DNA of 18,764 bases from Chloroflexota bacterium (GCA_003353825.1 PIVW01000053.1:1-18764), one strand, 5' to 3'. Numbered from the stretch's first letter, positions 6,203 to 13,916 are shown. Numbers and translations are program-made. The notes: generated by a model from the letters alone, not told the origin.

Positions 6203-7918
6203 TAACACTTTCAGCCGCTTGCGGAAGCGCGCCAGATGCGATGAGCGCACCAGAATCATGGTCTCATCCACTGGCCGGCACAGCTTGGATAACACCTTGT
6301 CTTGCCGCACCATGTGCACCGGGTCGGGCTGACTGATCCGCACCAATACGGCCGGTTCGATCTCTTTGAACGCCCCTTGATTTCGCCGTAGTTGAACCAA
6401 CCAATCGAGGATAGCCGGCAGCATATCTCCCTGGTGGCCGTTGCGCAAGAAATCGATGATGGAATCGAGTTTCTGGCCACCCTCCGCCGCGGTCAATATT
6501 TTCATCTCGTGCAACTGATAGCGCCGCTCGTCAATGGCATCCGCCATGGCTTCCAACCTCAAGCGCTCGTTGGGCGACAGCAATGCCTGCAGATGTACCC
6601 GCTTATCGGCGTCGATGGTGAAGAGTGCCTTTTGCTTGGGCTGGGCTGGGATATATTCATCCGCCTGCCCCAACAGGAACGCTCCCCACGGATTGATGCG
6701 AAAATAGCATAGGCCGTCGTAGAGGCTGAGCGGCTCATCCATTTCGAGGTAACCAGTGTCAAACAGTGATATGAAGTCATCTTCCAGAAAGGCGACGTCA
6801 ACCGCGCCGATGGTGCCCAAGTATTCCCAGATGATGGCGTTGATGTAGGCGCCACTGGTGAGCCCCCAATAATTGTCGATGCTGTTCAAATCACCATAAT
6901 AGCGGGACCCTATATGAAGATGGCTATAGTTTGTCTTTTCCACCTTGAAATCAAAATCCCAAATGACAATGGCCCGGTAAAAGTCACTGATGTCGATCCA
7001 CTGCCCCACCGGGCACCAGGAAAGAGCCTCGATCACTTTCTCTCGGCGTGTTGCCGGCGAAGTCAGACGCGTCCCCCGGGATTTGAGGCCGCCCAGGTGG
7101 GTGATACGGTGCAGTTCATCGAACTTTCCGCTGGTCGTCCATTTCTCGAACGCCTCCAACATGATCTCTGAGTCCTGGGTGTGCAGATAGGTGCGACCGG
7201 CTTTGGTCAGCTTGCCGGTGCGCGTCGCCAAGCCCGATTCCTGGGTGAAAACGTCCAGGCCCATTGGGCGGATCGTTGTTCTCGCCGTCACCTTCTCCGA
7301 CGCTTCGCGAAAATCTTCCGCCACCAAATTGGCCAACACCTTTTGCACGCTGGCTGCCGTCAATCGCGTGTTCTTGGCGCTGAAGCGCAGTTGTTTCTGC
7401 TCCATCAATTGCAGATAGGTCAATAGATCGGTACGGCCAATAACTTCCGTCTCCATTGCCATCACATCCTCTACATAGCGACCATGTTCAAATGTGGCAG
7501 GCGCTTCCTCCACGCCCGAAAGCTGAAATCGTTCCGGCGGCAATGCCAGATCGGCCAGCAGGGGTATCAGGTCATCCGGAATCTGTCCGTCGATTACGAA
7601 CAGATCGAAGGGAATCGGTTCATTGTAAAAACTATACCGGCTTTTATTTTTAGGGCGCGGCGGCAGGCCTCCATATTGAGCCACAAAGGCGCCACGGTCG
7701 AACTCTCCCTCGCTGTGAAAGGCGACGGAGATCGCGCGCCGGCTGATCTCATCCATCTGCTCCCAAATACGACGCAGAGAAGCTTTTTTCAACAACACCT
7801 GAGCGATGAAGTCGACGCGATCGGCCTTGCGGGTGATCCGACTCTCCCCGCCCAGCAGGGTAACATAGTTTTTCAGATCGTTGCTACGCCATTGCTCCAG
7901 TACATCCACTAAATTCAT
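6185..7918 (-). CDS. SAP-like / Helicase_C_3-like protein of the SNF2-SWIM operon
   Basis: This is a 577-residue soluble protein, the last gene of a three-gene operon. The N-terminus (about residues 14-85) has LKNYVTLLGGESRITRK, VDFIAQVLL and LRRIWEQMDEISRRAISVAF. This looks like the SAP-like N-terminal segment of helicase-associated proteins that bind DNA. The C-terminus (about 500-577, ending RFRKRLKVLGYLLT) resembles the Helicase_C_3 (XPB/Ssl2-like) end, in which a short strand-helix unit is followed by a leucine-rich helix and GYL. No Walker A or DExH motif is present, so it is not itself a helicase. ATGA at 7915-7918 overlaps the SWIM gene, indicating translational coupling. The role is inferred to be an accessory subunit for the SNF2 enzyme. 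Domain assignments are from pattern memory only. Confidence 0.75.
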   Translation of the reverse strand: MNLVDVLEQWRSNDLKNYVTLLGGESRITRKADRVDFIAQVLLKKASLRRIWEQMDEISRRAISVAFHSEGEFDRGAFVAQYGGLPPRPKNKSRYSFYNEPIPFDLFVIDGQIPDDLIPLLADLALPPERFQLSGVEEAPATFEHGRYVEDVMAMETEVIGRTDLLTYLQLMEQKQLRFSAKNTRLTAASVQKVLANLVAEDFREASEKVTARTTIRPMGLDVFTQESGLATRTGKLTKAGRTYLHTQDSEIMLEAFEKWTTSGKFDELHRITHLGGLKSRGTRLTSPATRREKVIEALSWCPVGQWIDISDFYRAIVIWDFDFKVEKTNYSHLHIGSRYYGDLNSIDNYWGLTSGAYINAIIWEYLGTIGAVDVAFLEDDFISLFDTGYLEMDEPLSLYDGLCYFRINPWGAFLLGQADEYIPAQPKQKALFTIDADKRVHLQALLSPNERLRLEAMADAIDERRYQLHEMKILTAAEGGQKLDSIIDFLRNGHQGDMLPAILDWLVQLRRNQGAFKEIEPAVLVRISQPDPVHMVRQDKVLSKLCRPVDETMILVRSSHLARFRKRLKVLGYLLT

Positions 7919-8781
7919 GCTGATTCATCCTCGCTTTCAAGGGGTTCATTGCTGAAGACGCTGGCTATGGCCGCCTCTGACATGGCATCGTAGGCCGGTC
8001 CCAGCCAGCGCTCGATATCTTCCATAAACGCGGGCGCGCCCAGCCGGGTCAACGCCGGATAAGGGTCAGTCGGCGCCGCGACCTGTGCGGGGAAGTGAAC
8101 GCCCTCTTTTCCAATTCCCCAAAAATCGGCCACGGAGGTGGGTAGCGAGGGCGGCGCATCATATTCCGGCGCCGCACTTTCTCTCAGGAGGCCGAACCCC
8201 TGCTGCTCGTTCAACGCCTCCACAAGCTCTTCCTGGGGTTTCCCACGCAGGCGAAAGAGCAAGAATGGATCTTCGTCGAATCGCTCGGCCAAAATGTAGT
8301 GTGCGGCCGCCAGGTGCTTGCAAACCGTCGCCCAATCGGGACAGCTGCAATCCTGGGTTAGTTCCTCTGCCAATGCGGGAAAGAGAGAGAGGTTGACCTC
8401 TGTAAACGCTTCCTCGATATCCTGGGGCATTTCACCGGCCAGCAGTTGGGCCATGAAGATCGGTCGGGCGGCCAGCGCCTCGATCACCTGCTGCCACTGC
8501 CGGGCAATCATCGGTTTGATGCGGATGGTGACGGTATAGGGCCGGCGTCGCGACCCCTGAACCTTGGCCGTTACATTGCCGGGCTTCTCTGTAAGGGAAA
8601 GCACCTGCCCCTTGCGCGCGTATCGTCGGCCCCGACTCAAGCGGCCGCGATCCATCAATTGTTCCATCGCCTCAATCCAACGTGTTGCCCACCAATTCTT
8701 TACAAACGCACCACGCTTGCTTTTGGCTTTGATACCTTTGTCTGTCTCAATTGTCGGTTTGGCGTTGTAATACCAGCTCAC
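7915..8781 (-). CDS. SWIM zinc-finger protein
   Basis: This is a 288-residue protein with a SWIM zinc-binding motif, C-x-C-x6-C-x-H: Cys145, Cys147, Cys154 and His156 in DCSCPDWATVCKHLAAAHYIL. SWIM domains are thought to bind DNA or proteins and in bacteria are repeatedly encoded next to SNF2 helicases. The N-terminus starts MSWYYNAKPTIETDKGIKAK and has FVKNWWATRWIEAME and LSRGRRYARKGQV, typical of this bacterial SWIM family. The C-terminal third is acidic and low in motifs. The start is GTG at 8781, 10 bases after the stop of the SNF2 gene, with a purine-rich AGAGAAGAG just before it. The stop overlaps the next start (ATGA). It presumably works as a partner of the SNF2 ATPase. Confidence 0.93.
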   Translation of the reverse strand: MSWYYNAKPTIETDKGIKAKSKRGAFVKNWWATRWIEAMEQLMDRGRLSRGRRYARKGQVLSLTEKPGNVTAKVQGSRRRPYTVTIRIKPMIARQWQQVIEALAARPIFMAQLLAGEMPQDIEEAFTEVNLSLFPALAEELTQDCSCPDWATVCKHLAAAHYILAERFDEDPFLLFRLRGKPQEELVEALNEQQGFGLLRESAAPEYDAPPSLPTSVADFWGIGKEGVHFPAQVAAPTDPYPALTRLGAPAFMEDIERWLGPAYDAMSEAAIASVFSNEPLESEDESA

Positions 8782-8791
8782 GGGCTCTTCT

Positions 8792-11700
8792 CTACTCCTT
8801 CCTCAGTTTTACTAGATCTCGTAAATTGGCTGTGCTCATCTCGGTCAACCAGTTTTCGCCAGAGCCGATGACGCTGTCCGCCAATGCTTTTTTCTCTTCG
8901 AGCATCAGGTCGATACGCTCCTCCAGCGTGCCCAGACAGACGAATTTATGCACCAGCACATTGCGCGTCTGGCCGATGCGGAAGGCGCGGTCGGTGGCCT
9001 GGTCTTCCACGGCCGGGTTCCACCAGCGGTCAAAGTGGAAGACATGATTGGCGTTGGTCAGGTTCAGCCCCGTTCCGCCCGCCTTCAACGACAGAATGAA
9101 CACCGGTGGCCCACCCTCACTCTGGAAACGACCCACCAGATCAGCCCGCTTTTTGGCGGGTACACCCCCGTGTAAATAGAGTACCGGCGCCCCGAACCGC
9201 TCCTGGATGTAACGCTTGATCAGGCCGCCCATCTCTGTAAACTGGGTGAAGAGAAGCAGGCGATCACCCTCGGCCAGCACTTCGTCCAACAGGGCGTGAA
9301 AACGCCGTAATTTACCGCTACGGTTGTTGTCCTCGAAAGGGTTGTATGTCTCTGCCTGGTGCAAGTATTGGGCGGGATGATTACACACCTGCTTGAGCTG
9401 CATCAACATACTGAGCACCATCCCCTTACGGGTGATGTCGTCCGCATCCTGCATTTCGATGGCGGCCAGCGCATCCTGCACCACCGCTTGGTACAGGGTG
9501 GCCTGCTCCTCGCTGAGGTGACAGAACACCTTCACCTCCTGTTTCTCAGGCAGATCGGTGATGACGGTAGGGTCGGTTTTGACACGGCGCAGGATGAAAG
9601 GGCGGGTTAGTTGCCGCAGCTTTTGGACGGCCTCTTCATCTCCGTACTTCTCGATAGGCAGGATAAATTGTTTGCGGAACTTCCGTTGCCCGCCCAGGAA
9701 GCCGGGATTCAAAAAGTGCATGATCGACCATAGTTCCGAAAGCCGATTCTCCACGGGCGTGCCGGTGAGGGCCAAGCGGAAATCGGCGGAAAGCTTGCGG
9801 ACGACTCGGGCCTGTTGGGTGTTGGCATTCTTAATATTCTGTGCTTCATCGAGGGCTACGCCCAGCCAATCCATCCGACACATTGCCTCCGCGTCCCGGC
9901 GCACCAGGGCATAGCTGGTCAACACCATGTCCACTTCCTGGGCGGCGGCCGCAAACTCATCTCCCCGTAGCCGGTCAGCACCCTGATGGACCAGGGTTTT
10001 CAGATCAGGCGTGAACCTCTCGCTTTCCAACTGCCAGTTGGTAACGACTGAGGTTGGGCAGACGAGCAAGATGGGCGCGGGCAGGCCGCCAAGTTCGTCT
10101 TTGAGCTGCTGCACCAGCGTCAATGTCTGGATGGTCTTGCCCAGCCCCATGTCGTCGGCCAGGATGACGCCCATCCCCCAGCGGCGGGCGAAGTGAAGCC
10201 AGGAATAGCCGTATTGTTGATAGGGTCGTAACTCAGCCTGCAACTCAGGGGGCGGAGGCAACAGTTCCAAGGTCTCATCGCCCCGCAGTTTGTCCAGCCA
10301 GTTGGTCAACCAACGGTCCATCTCCACGCCCTCGACCGGCAGGCCGTTGTGCTCATCTTCACCACCCAATCCCAGGTGCAGCGCCTCGTGCAGGGACATA
10401 TCCCCTATCAAATCCTTTTGCTTCTCCCAGAAGCGGATGGCGGTTTCAATCTGTTCCGGATCGAGCTGCACCCATTGGCCGCGAATCTGCACCAGGGGAG
10501 ACTTGAGCGCGACCAGGGCGTTGAATTCTTCGTGAGTGAGAGCGGTGTCGCCGATGGAAAGCTCCCAGCGATAGCGCACCAGCTTGTCCAGGTTCAGATG
10601 GCCGGAGGAGACTGACGCATCTCCCTGCAAACTGGACGTGCTGCCCAGTTGCAGGCGCACACCCAACTGCGTACCCGGCTTGTTCCACCAGGGGGGTGTG
10701 AGCAGGCCAAAACCGCTGCGTTCCAGAAGGGGGGCGCAGTCGCGCAGGAAGTCAAACGCCTCCTGAGCGCTCAGGGTGACGCCGGTAGAGTTTTGCTCTT
10801 GCAGACCCTGTTGGATCGGCGGGAAAAAACGGCCTGCGTAACCAAGACCGGTGAGCAACTGCTCCTGGGGCCGCTCGAAACGGCGGCCCAACGCCTCCAA
10901 AACTCCGCTCCCACTTTTCCAGACTTCGGCTGCGGGAAGGATCAGGCTGGCATCATCTCGCGCCTGTAATAGATAGTGCAGCCGCCAATTGTCGCTGCGA
11001 TCCTGGGGCGAAGGTGCTTCCAGACGGAAGGCGACGCGACATTGTTTGTCGCCGGCAATGGTAAGAGTGCGGGCCCAGGCTCGGTAGCTTGCATATAGGT
11101 GTTGTAACTGGGCCGTACTACCGCCAATAACGGGATCGGCGGTAAAGAGCGCTCGCCGCCATCTCTCTGCCGGGCTGGCGCCGGTGGGCAGATACCTTGC
11201 GCGCTGTGCGCCCCAACTGCGGGCGCCGGCGTCGCTAATGTGGTTGAGGAAGCTATCCAGCAGGGCTTCAGGCGGGACGGTTTCGTTTGGATTTGGGCCG
11301 TCGGCGCGGGCGGCGGGGGGCATGGCCACAGCCAGTCGAGCCAGACGGCGAGCGTCCTGCTCGCTATCGAGGATGGGTTGCCAGCGAGCCTCGTAGCGCA
11401 GATCGCGGCCATCCCGAATTTCGAGCATGGTGGGGCGTAGTTTCTGTTGGGCCAGAACCTCCAGGACGAGATTGATGACGTGCTGCCAGTAGCGGCTGTC
11501 GCTTCCCAGATGGATTCCGGGGGCAGTTCTATTATTCAGCGTTGTCAATAAATCGAAGGCGCTGGACGTCTCTAGGCAAATGCCCTTGACGATCCAGGGA
11601 TGCAGTTCAGGCGGGGCAGCGTCCTCCTCCCAATCGTGTAGCAGGTCTGGCGAGGGGATGGGGCCGAATTTGTTGGTGGGTAACCAGAAGGTGAGTGACT

Positions 11701-11911
11701 GTTCGAGCAGTTTACGCTTGTGCAAGGGGATGACCTCTCGCACCATCTCTTCCAGAGCCGCGGGCATCGACAGAAAGGGATGCAATTGGGTGGCTTTTTT
11801 TCGCCGATCCCGTGCTGGTTGTGGGGCTGTGGCCGTTTCCGCCCAGATAAAAAGTGCAGCCTCATCAGCAGGCGAGCGGGGCATACCCCAATGAGTGTGT
11901 AGGATTCGCAT
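8792..11911 (-). CDS. SNF2-family DEAD/DEAH-like helicase with SNF2-assoc. N-terminus
   Basis: This is a 1039-residue Swi2/Snf2-type ATPase, probably a DNA translocase. The C-terminal half carries the motor. Motif I is ILADDMGLGKT (Lys592), motif II is LDEAQ (688-691) and motif III is ALTGTPVENRLSELW (714-728). Lobe 2 has LFTQFTEM, LHGGVPAKKR and SLKAGGTGLNLTNANHV, ending with motif VI QATDRAFRIGQ (971-981). The N-terminal half (about 1-555) begins ILHTHWGM...AALFIWAE and matches the bacterial SNF2-associated region rather than eukaryotic chromodomain types. The DEAQ box is typical of the bacterial group. It is first in an operon with the SWIM protein (10-base gap) and the 577-aa accessory protein. 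No Shine-Dalgarno is seen before ATG 11911, but the N-terminal motif supports this start. Cellular role unknown; DNA repair, recombination or defence are all plausible. Confidence 0.95.
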   Translation of the reverse strand: MRILHTHWGMPRSPADEAALFIWAETATAPQPARDRRKKATQLHPFLSMPAALEEMVREVIPLHKRKLLEQSLTFWLPTNKFGPIPSPDLLHDWEEDAAPPELHPWIVKGICLETSSAFDLLTTLNNRTAPGIHLGSDSRYWQHVINLVLEVLAQQKLRPTMLEIRDGRDLRYEARWQPILDSEQDARRLARLAVAMPPAARADGPNPNETVPPEALLDSFLNHISDAGARSWGAQRARYLPTGASPAERWRRALFTADPVIGGSTAQLQHLYASYRAWARTLTIAGDKQCRVAFRLEAPSPQDRSDNWRLHYLLQARDDASLILPAAEVWKSGSGVLEALGRRFERPQEQLLTGLGYAGRFFPPIQQGLQEQNSTGVTLSAQEAFDFLRDCAPLLERSGFGLLTPPWWNKPGTQLGVRLQLGSTSSLQGDASVSSGHLNLDKLVRYRWELSIGDTALTHEEFNALVALKSPLVQIRGQWVQLDPEQIETAIRFWEKQKDLIGDMSLHEALHLGLGGEDEHNGLPVEGVEMDRWLTNWLDKLRGDETLELLPPPPELQAELRPYQQYGYSWLHFARRWGMGVILADDMGLGKTIQTLTLVQQLKDELGGLPAPILLVCPTSVVTNWQLESERFTPDLKTLVHQGADRLRGDEFAAAAQEVDMVLTSYALVRRDAEAMCRMDWLGVALDEAQNIKNANTQQARVVRKLSADFRLALTGTPVENRLSELWSIMHFLNPGFLGGQRKFRKQFILPIEKYGDEEAVQKLRQLTRPFILRRVKTDPTVITDLPEKQEVKVFCHLSEEQATLYQAVVQDALAAIEMQDADDITRKGMVLSMLMQLKQVCNHPAQYLHQAETYNPFEDNNRSGKLRRFHALLDEVLAEGDRLLLFTQFTEMGGLIKRYIQERFGAPVLYLHGGVPAKKRADLVGRFQSEGGPPVFILSLKAGGTGLNLTNANHVFHFDRWWNPAVEDQATDRAFRIGQTRNVLVHKFVCLGTLEERIDLMLEEKKALADSVIGSGENWLTEMSTANLRDLVKLRKE

Positions 11912-11915
11912 TGCA

Positions 11916-11949
11916 ATATCATGATATCAGACCTATCTGCAAGAAGCAA
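11916..11949 (-). promoter_or_regulatory. Candidate promoter and palindrome ahead of the SNF2 operon
   Basis: On the minus strand TTGCTT (11949-11944) is followed after 17 bases by TATCAT (11926-11921), a 5/6 match to a sigma-70 -10 box. The -10 lies inside the perfect 12-bp palindrome ATATCATGATAT (11916-11927). A transcript starting about 7 bases downstream would begin within a few bases of the ATG, so the gene could be leaderless, consistent with the missing ribosome binding site. The palindrome could be an operator. The -35 match is only 3/6. Confidence 0.35.
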
Positions 11950-12099
11950 TGAGCAGCACACTATGCGGAAGGCGCAAGGTGGATGTAAACATCACTCATC
12001 CCCCCGGATATGACAGTTCTCATATTCCAGAATGCAATCTCTGTGTTAGAATAACGAGAGGTATTTTGAGGTACACCCTTTGTGCGTCTTACTGCATCA

Positions 12100-12201
12100 A
12101 TGAGCTTTATGGCGAACGACTGCTGGATTGTCGATTTCGGAGATATTACAGGACCGTGTGATGTCATCTACAGCATCGGAGCACGAGAAGATTCTCTCTA
12201 A
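12100..12201 (+). CDS. Doubtful 33-aa ORF
   Basis: ATG 12100 opens a 33-residue frame containing CWIVDFGDITGPCDVIYSIG. No ribosome binding site is visible at a suitable distance and I do not recognise the peptide. It is listed only because its composition looks more protein-like than the surrounding frames. It may be a fragment of a decayed gene or chance. Confidence 0.12.
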   Translation: MSFMANDCWIVDFGDITGPCDVIYSIGAREDSL

Positions 12202-12259
12202 CACTGGTTTACGGGTGGCTTAAAGTAGGCTTGGCAAAACTTCACCAGATAAATTCAGG

Positions 12260-12460
12260 GTGGAACTGCAAAGACCCTTGGGTTACCGACCTGGACTGCT
12301 GCTCATCCTCGGTGTTGCCAGCATTCTATATTTGGGCGTGGTTCATTACGCTAGAGATCGATCTTTACAATTTAGGCATCCTAATACCAACGGGATGGAA
12401 TCCCTGGTTCAAAGTACAAAGCGCCCTCAGGTGCTCGCGTGCTGGCAAACCAGGCCCTGA
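12260..12460 (+). pseudogene. Possible membrane-protein fragment, 66 codons
   Basis: From GTG 12260 the frame encodes a basic N-terminus and one strongly hydrophobic stretch (GLLLILGVASILYLGVVHY), then polar residues to the stop at 12458-12460. The pattern would suit the N-terminal helix of a membrane protein or glycosyltransferase whose remainder is lost. No good ribosome binding site is seen, and a dispersed-repeat copy (12335-12370) lies inside the frame, which argues against a functional gene. Confidence 0.2.
12335..12370 (-). repeat. Dispersed repeat, copy 2
   Basis: On the minus strand TTGTAAAG (12370-12363) is followed after 16 bases by ATGAACCACGCC (12346-12335), differing from the other copies by one base in the 3' block. 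It faces away from copy 3 at 12528, so the pair forms a widely spaced inverted repeat around about 160 bases. Confidence 0.6.
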
Positions 12461-12482
12461 GGGGCCGGGCCCTAAAGGGCCT
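12452..12482. other. GC-rich hairpin
   Basis: AGGCCCT (12452-12458) and AGGGCCT (12476-12482) pair perfectly, and the enclosed sequence GGGGCCGGGCCCT can fold further. No T run follows, so it is not a standard terminator. It lies between the two inverted copies of the dispersed repeat (12335-12370 and 12528-12565), close to the centre of that interval. Confidence 0.45.
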
Positions 12483-12527
12483 TCGCAGTTTCAGCGACGA
12501 ATTCCATGGTTCGTGGAAACGCCAAAA

Positions 12528-12565
12528 TTGTAAAGGTGACAAGTACTCAGGATGAACCATGCCGG
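12528..12565 (+). repeat. Dispersed repeat, copy 3
   Basis: TTGTAAAG (12528-12535), 16-base spacer, ATGAACCATGCC (12552-12563), then GG as in copy 1. The spacer itself is not conserved with copy 1. The small palindrome TTCCA...TGGAA (12503-12519) lies just upstream. Confidence 0.65.
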
Positions 12566-12592
12566 TATTGGTTATATTTGACTGATGCCTGT

Positions 12593-12729
12593 CTAGCAGC
12601 TTGTCAGAAAAGTCATCAGGACACAGATTTTGACGAACAATCCTTGGGTTTCACAGTGAAAATCCGTGTGCATCTGTCCTGATCCGTGTCCAAAAAGCCT
12701 TGAGAGCGACTTTTCCGACAGCCTCCTAG
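12593..12729. mobile_element. 137-bp MITE-like element with 22-bp terminal inverted repeats
   Basis: The left end CTAGCAGCTTGTCAGAAAAGTC (given here as arms 12593-12614) and the reverse complement of the right end (12729-12708) agree at 18 of 22 positions, including GAAAAGTC at the inner end and CTAG at the outer end. Between them lies a second imperfect inverted repeat built from CAGGACA and GGACACRGAT units (12617-12630 and 12671-12691). This is the kind of phrase (ATCCGTGT, CATCTGTCC) I recall as a common intergenic repeat in many environmental genomes. There is no coding capacity. CTAG may be part of the end or a palindromic target. Confidence 0.6.
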
Positions 12730-12733
12730 AATT

Positions 12734-12789
12734 TGTAACCCAGTAGACCAGGGCGCTATCACCCCGATTTTTGTGTCTACTGGGTTACA
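12734..12789. repeat. Perfect 15-bp inverted repeat
   Basis: TGTAACCCAGTAGAC (12734-12748) and GTCTACTGGGTTACA (12775-12789) are perfect inverted complements around a 26-base loop. It begins 4 bases after the 137-bp MITE. No T run follows. It is either another tiny palindromic element or a strong RNA hairpin; the perfection of the arms suggests recent origin or selection. Confidence 0.65.
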
Positions 12790-12821
12790 GAAAGGCAGCG
12801 GATTCGGGATTCACGACAGGC

Positions 12822-12868
12822 GTGACCGATTCCGAGTCATCAGCTACTTGGAATGCTCTAACCGGTCA
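12822..12868 (+). promoter_or_regulatory. Candidate structured leader before the MetF-like gene
   Basis: TGACCG (12823-12828) pairs with CGGTCA (12863-12868). Directly inside, ATTCC (12829-12833) pairs with GGAAT (12850-12854), leaving a 16-base loop and an 8-base one-sided bulge. The two stacked helices about 150 bases before the MetF-like start could be part of a leader RNA. It matches no riboswitch class I know, including SAM, cobalamin and THF types. No promoter was securely located. Confidence 0.22.
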
Positions 12869-12956
12869 GTTTCGTCACCGACGAGCAGTAGTTGCAGGCT
12901 TAAGGATATACAGGTGTGCGTCAGATTATAAGTCGAACAGGTTTTCGGAGGTAATT

Positions 12957-12974
12957 ATGATACAATGGCTTTAG
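12957..12974 (+). CDS. Possible leader peptide MIQWL
   Basis: A strong Shine-Dalgarno GGAGG (12947-12951) sits 5 bases before ATG 12957, which opens a five-codon frame (MIQWL, stop TAG 12972-12974), 42 bases upstream of the MetF-like gene. It is not methionine-rich, so a classical attenuation role is not obvious. The good ribosome site may be chance or may mark a short upstream ORF. Confidence 0.2.
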   Translation: MIQWL

Positions 12975-13016
12975 ATCCAGGACGATTTGTTATTAACTTT
13001 AAGAGAGGAGAGTGCA

Positions 13017-13895
13017 ATGAAAATAACGGATGTTTGGCAATCGAGTAATAAACCAACACTTTCGTTTGAGTTGTTTCCGGCTAGAACCGAAAAGGCTGCT
13101 GTAAATCTCGTAAAGAGTATCGATATCCTGGCAGACCTGAAACCTGACTTTGTGTCTGTTACATTTGGCGCCGGTGGATCAACAAAAGAAGGGTCGCGTC
13201 AGCTCCTGCATATGCTGAAACATGAAAGAGGCCTGGATGTAATCGCTTACTTTGCCGGTTTTGGACTGGGGCCAGAGGACATCGTCGCGGTTCTAGATAG
13301 TTATAAAACCTTGGGCGTGGATAATGTTTTGATCGTCCGAGGGGATCCACCACGCGATCAAGATTTTCAACCTCATCCACACAGCTTTAGATACGCTCAT
13401 GAAATCATGTCCTTTGTAAGGCCGCGCTACAGCTTTTGCCTCGGTGTGGCCAGTTATCCTGAAAGTCATATCAACGCTCCAAGCAAGGACAAGGATATCG
13501 AGTATCTTAAACTCAAAGTAGATCAAGGGGCCGAATACATCATTTGCAATTACTTCTACAACAACGTGTACTTTTACGACTTCATCGAACGTTGTCACGC
13601 CAGTGGCATCAGCATTCCCATCCTACCAGGTGTCATGCCCATCTACAGTGTCAAGATGATGAATATCCTGGCAAATCTTTGTGGCGCTACCATAACAGAA
13701 CAGGTCAAACAGGGGATTTCCGCTCTACCAGAGGGAGACACACAGGCTCTCTTAGATTTTGGTATTGACTATGCAGCGAATCAGTGCGCTGCGTTGCTCG
13801 AAGCCGGCGTACCAGGGTTGCACATCTATACCATGGATCGCAGTCCATCTACGGTGGGTATAGTCGGCCGTTTACGCGATGAAGGTAGACTCTGA
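13017..13895 (+). CDS. Divergent methylenetetrahydrofolate reductase (MetF family)
   Basis: This is a 292-residue protein with the MetF (beta/alpha)8 barrel pattern. MetF reduces 5,10-methylene-THF to 5-methyl-THF with bound FAD. Landmarks are LSFELFPARTEK (Glu18, the E. coli Glu28 equivalent), VSVTFGAGGST (47-56), VLIVRGDPP (Asp110, the Asp120 equivalent), LGVASYPESH, PILPGVMPI and GLHIYTMDRS. Two points are odd. The usual HLTC segment after strand 3 is replaced by IAYFAGFGLGPED, and the segment normally reading TQ(F/L/M)FFD is CNYFYNN, with Asn178 at the position of the folate-site Gln183. GAGGAG lies 6 bases before ATG 13017, so this start is preferred over upstream codons. It is alone in its transcript and followed by a hairpin. 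A shifted substrate or cofactor use is possible. Confidence 0.85.
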   Translation: MKITDVWQSSNKPTLSFELFPARTEKAAVNLVKSIDILADLKPDFVSVTFGAGGSTKEGSRQLLHMLKHERGLDVIAYFAGFGLGPEDIVAVLDSYKTLGVDNVLIVRGDPPRDQDFQPHPHSFRYAHEIMSFVRPRYSFCLGVASYPESHINAPSKDKDIEYLKLKVDQGAEYIICNYFYNNVYFYDFIERCHASGISIPILPGVMPIYSVKMMNILANLCGATITEQVKQGISALPEGDTQALLDFGIDYAANQCAALLEAGVPGLHIYTMDRSPSTVGIVGRLRDEGRL

Positions 13896-13916
13896 TAGAA
13901 CGCAAGTCTCATAAAT

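Larger units (their letters stand above)
11950..13016. other. Repeat-rich region without convincing genes
   Basis: About 1.07 kb between the divergent SNF2 operon and the MetF-like gene lacks any well supported coding sequence. Its content is listed separately: two weak small ORFs (12100-12201 and 12260-12460), two inverted copies of the dispersed repeat, a GC-rich hairpin, a 137-bp MITE, a 15-bp perfect inverted repeat, and a possible structured leader with a mini-ORF before the MetF-like gene. This density of small inverted repeats suggests repeated insertion of non-autonomous elements. Confidence 0.6.

Noticed and set aside
5959..6336. Plus-strand open frames between the small gene and the helicase operon
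   Set aside because: The frames overlap the end of the antisense 577-aa gene, lack good ribosome sites and have low-complexity Gly-rich translations.
12771..12974. 67-codon frame ahead of the MetF-like gene
   Set aside because: It starts in an arm of the perfect inverted repeat, has no ribosome site and crosses the putative leader structure.
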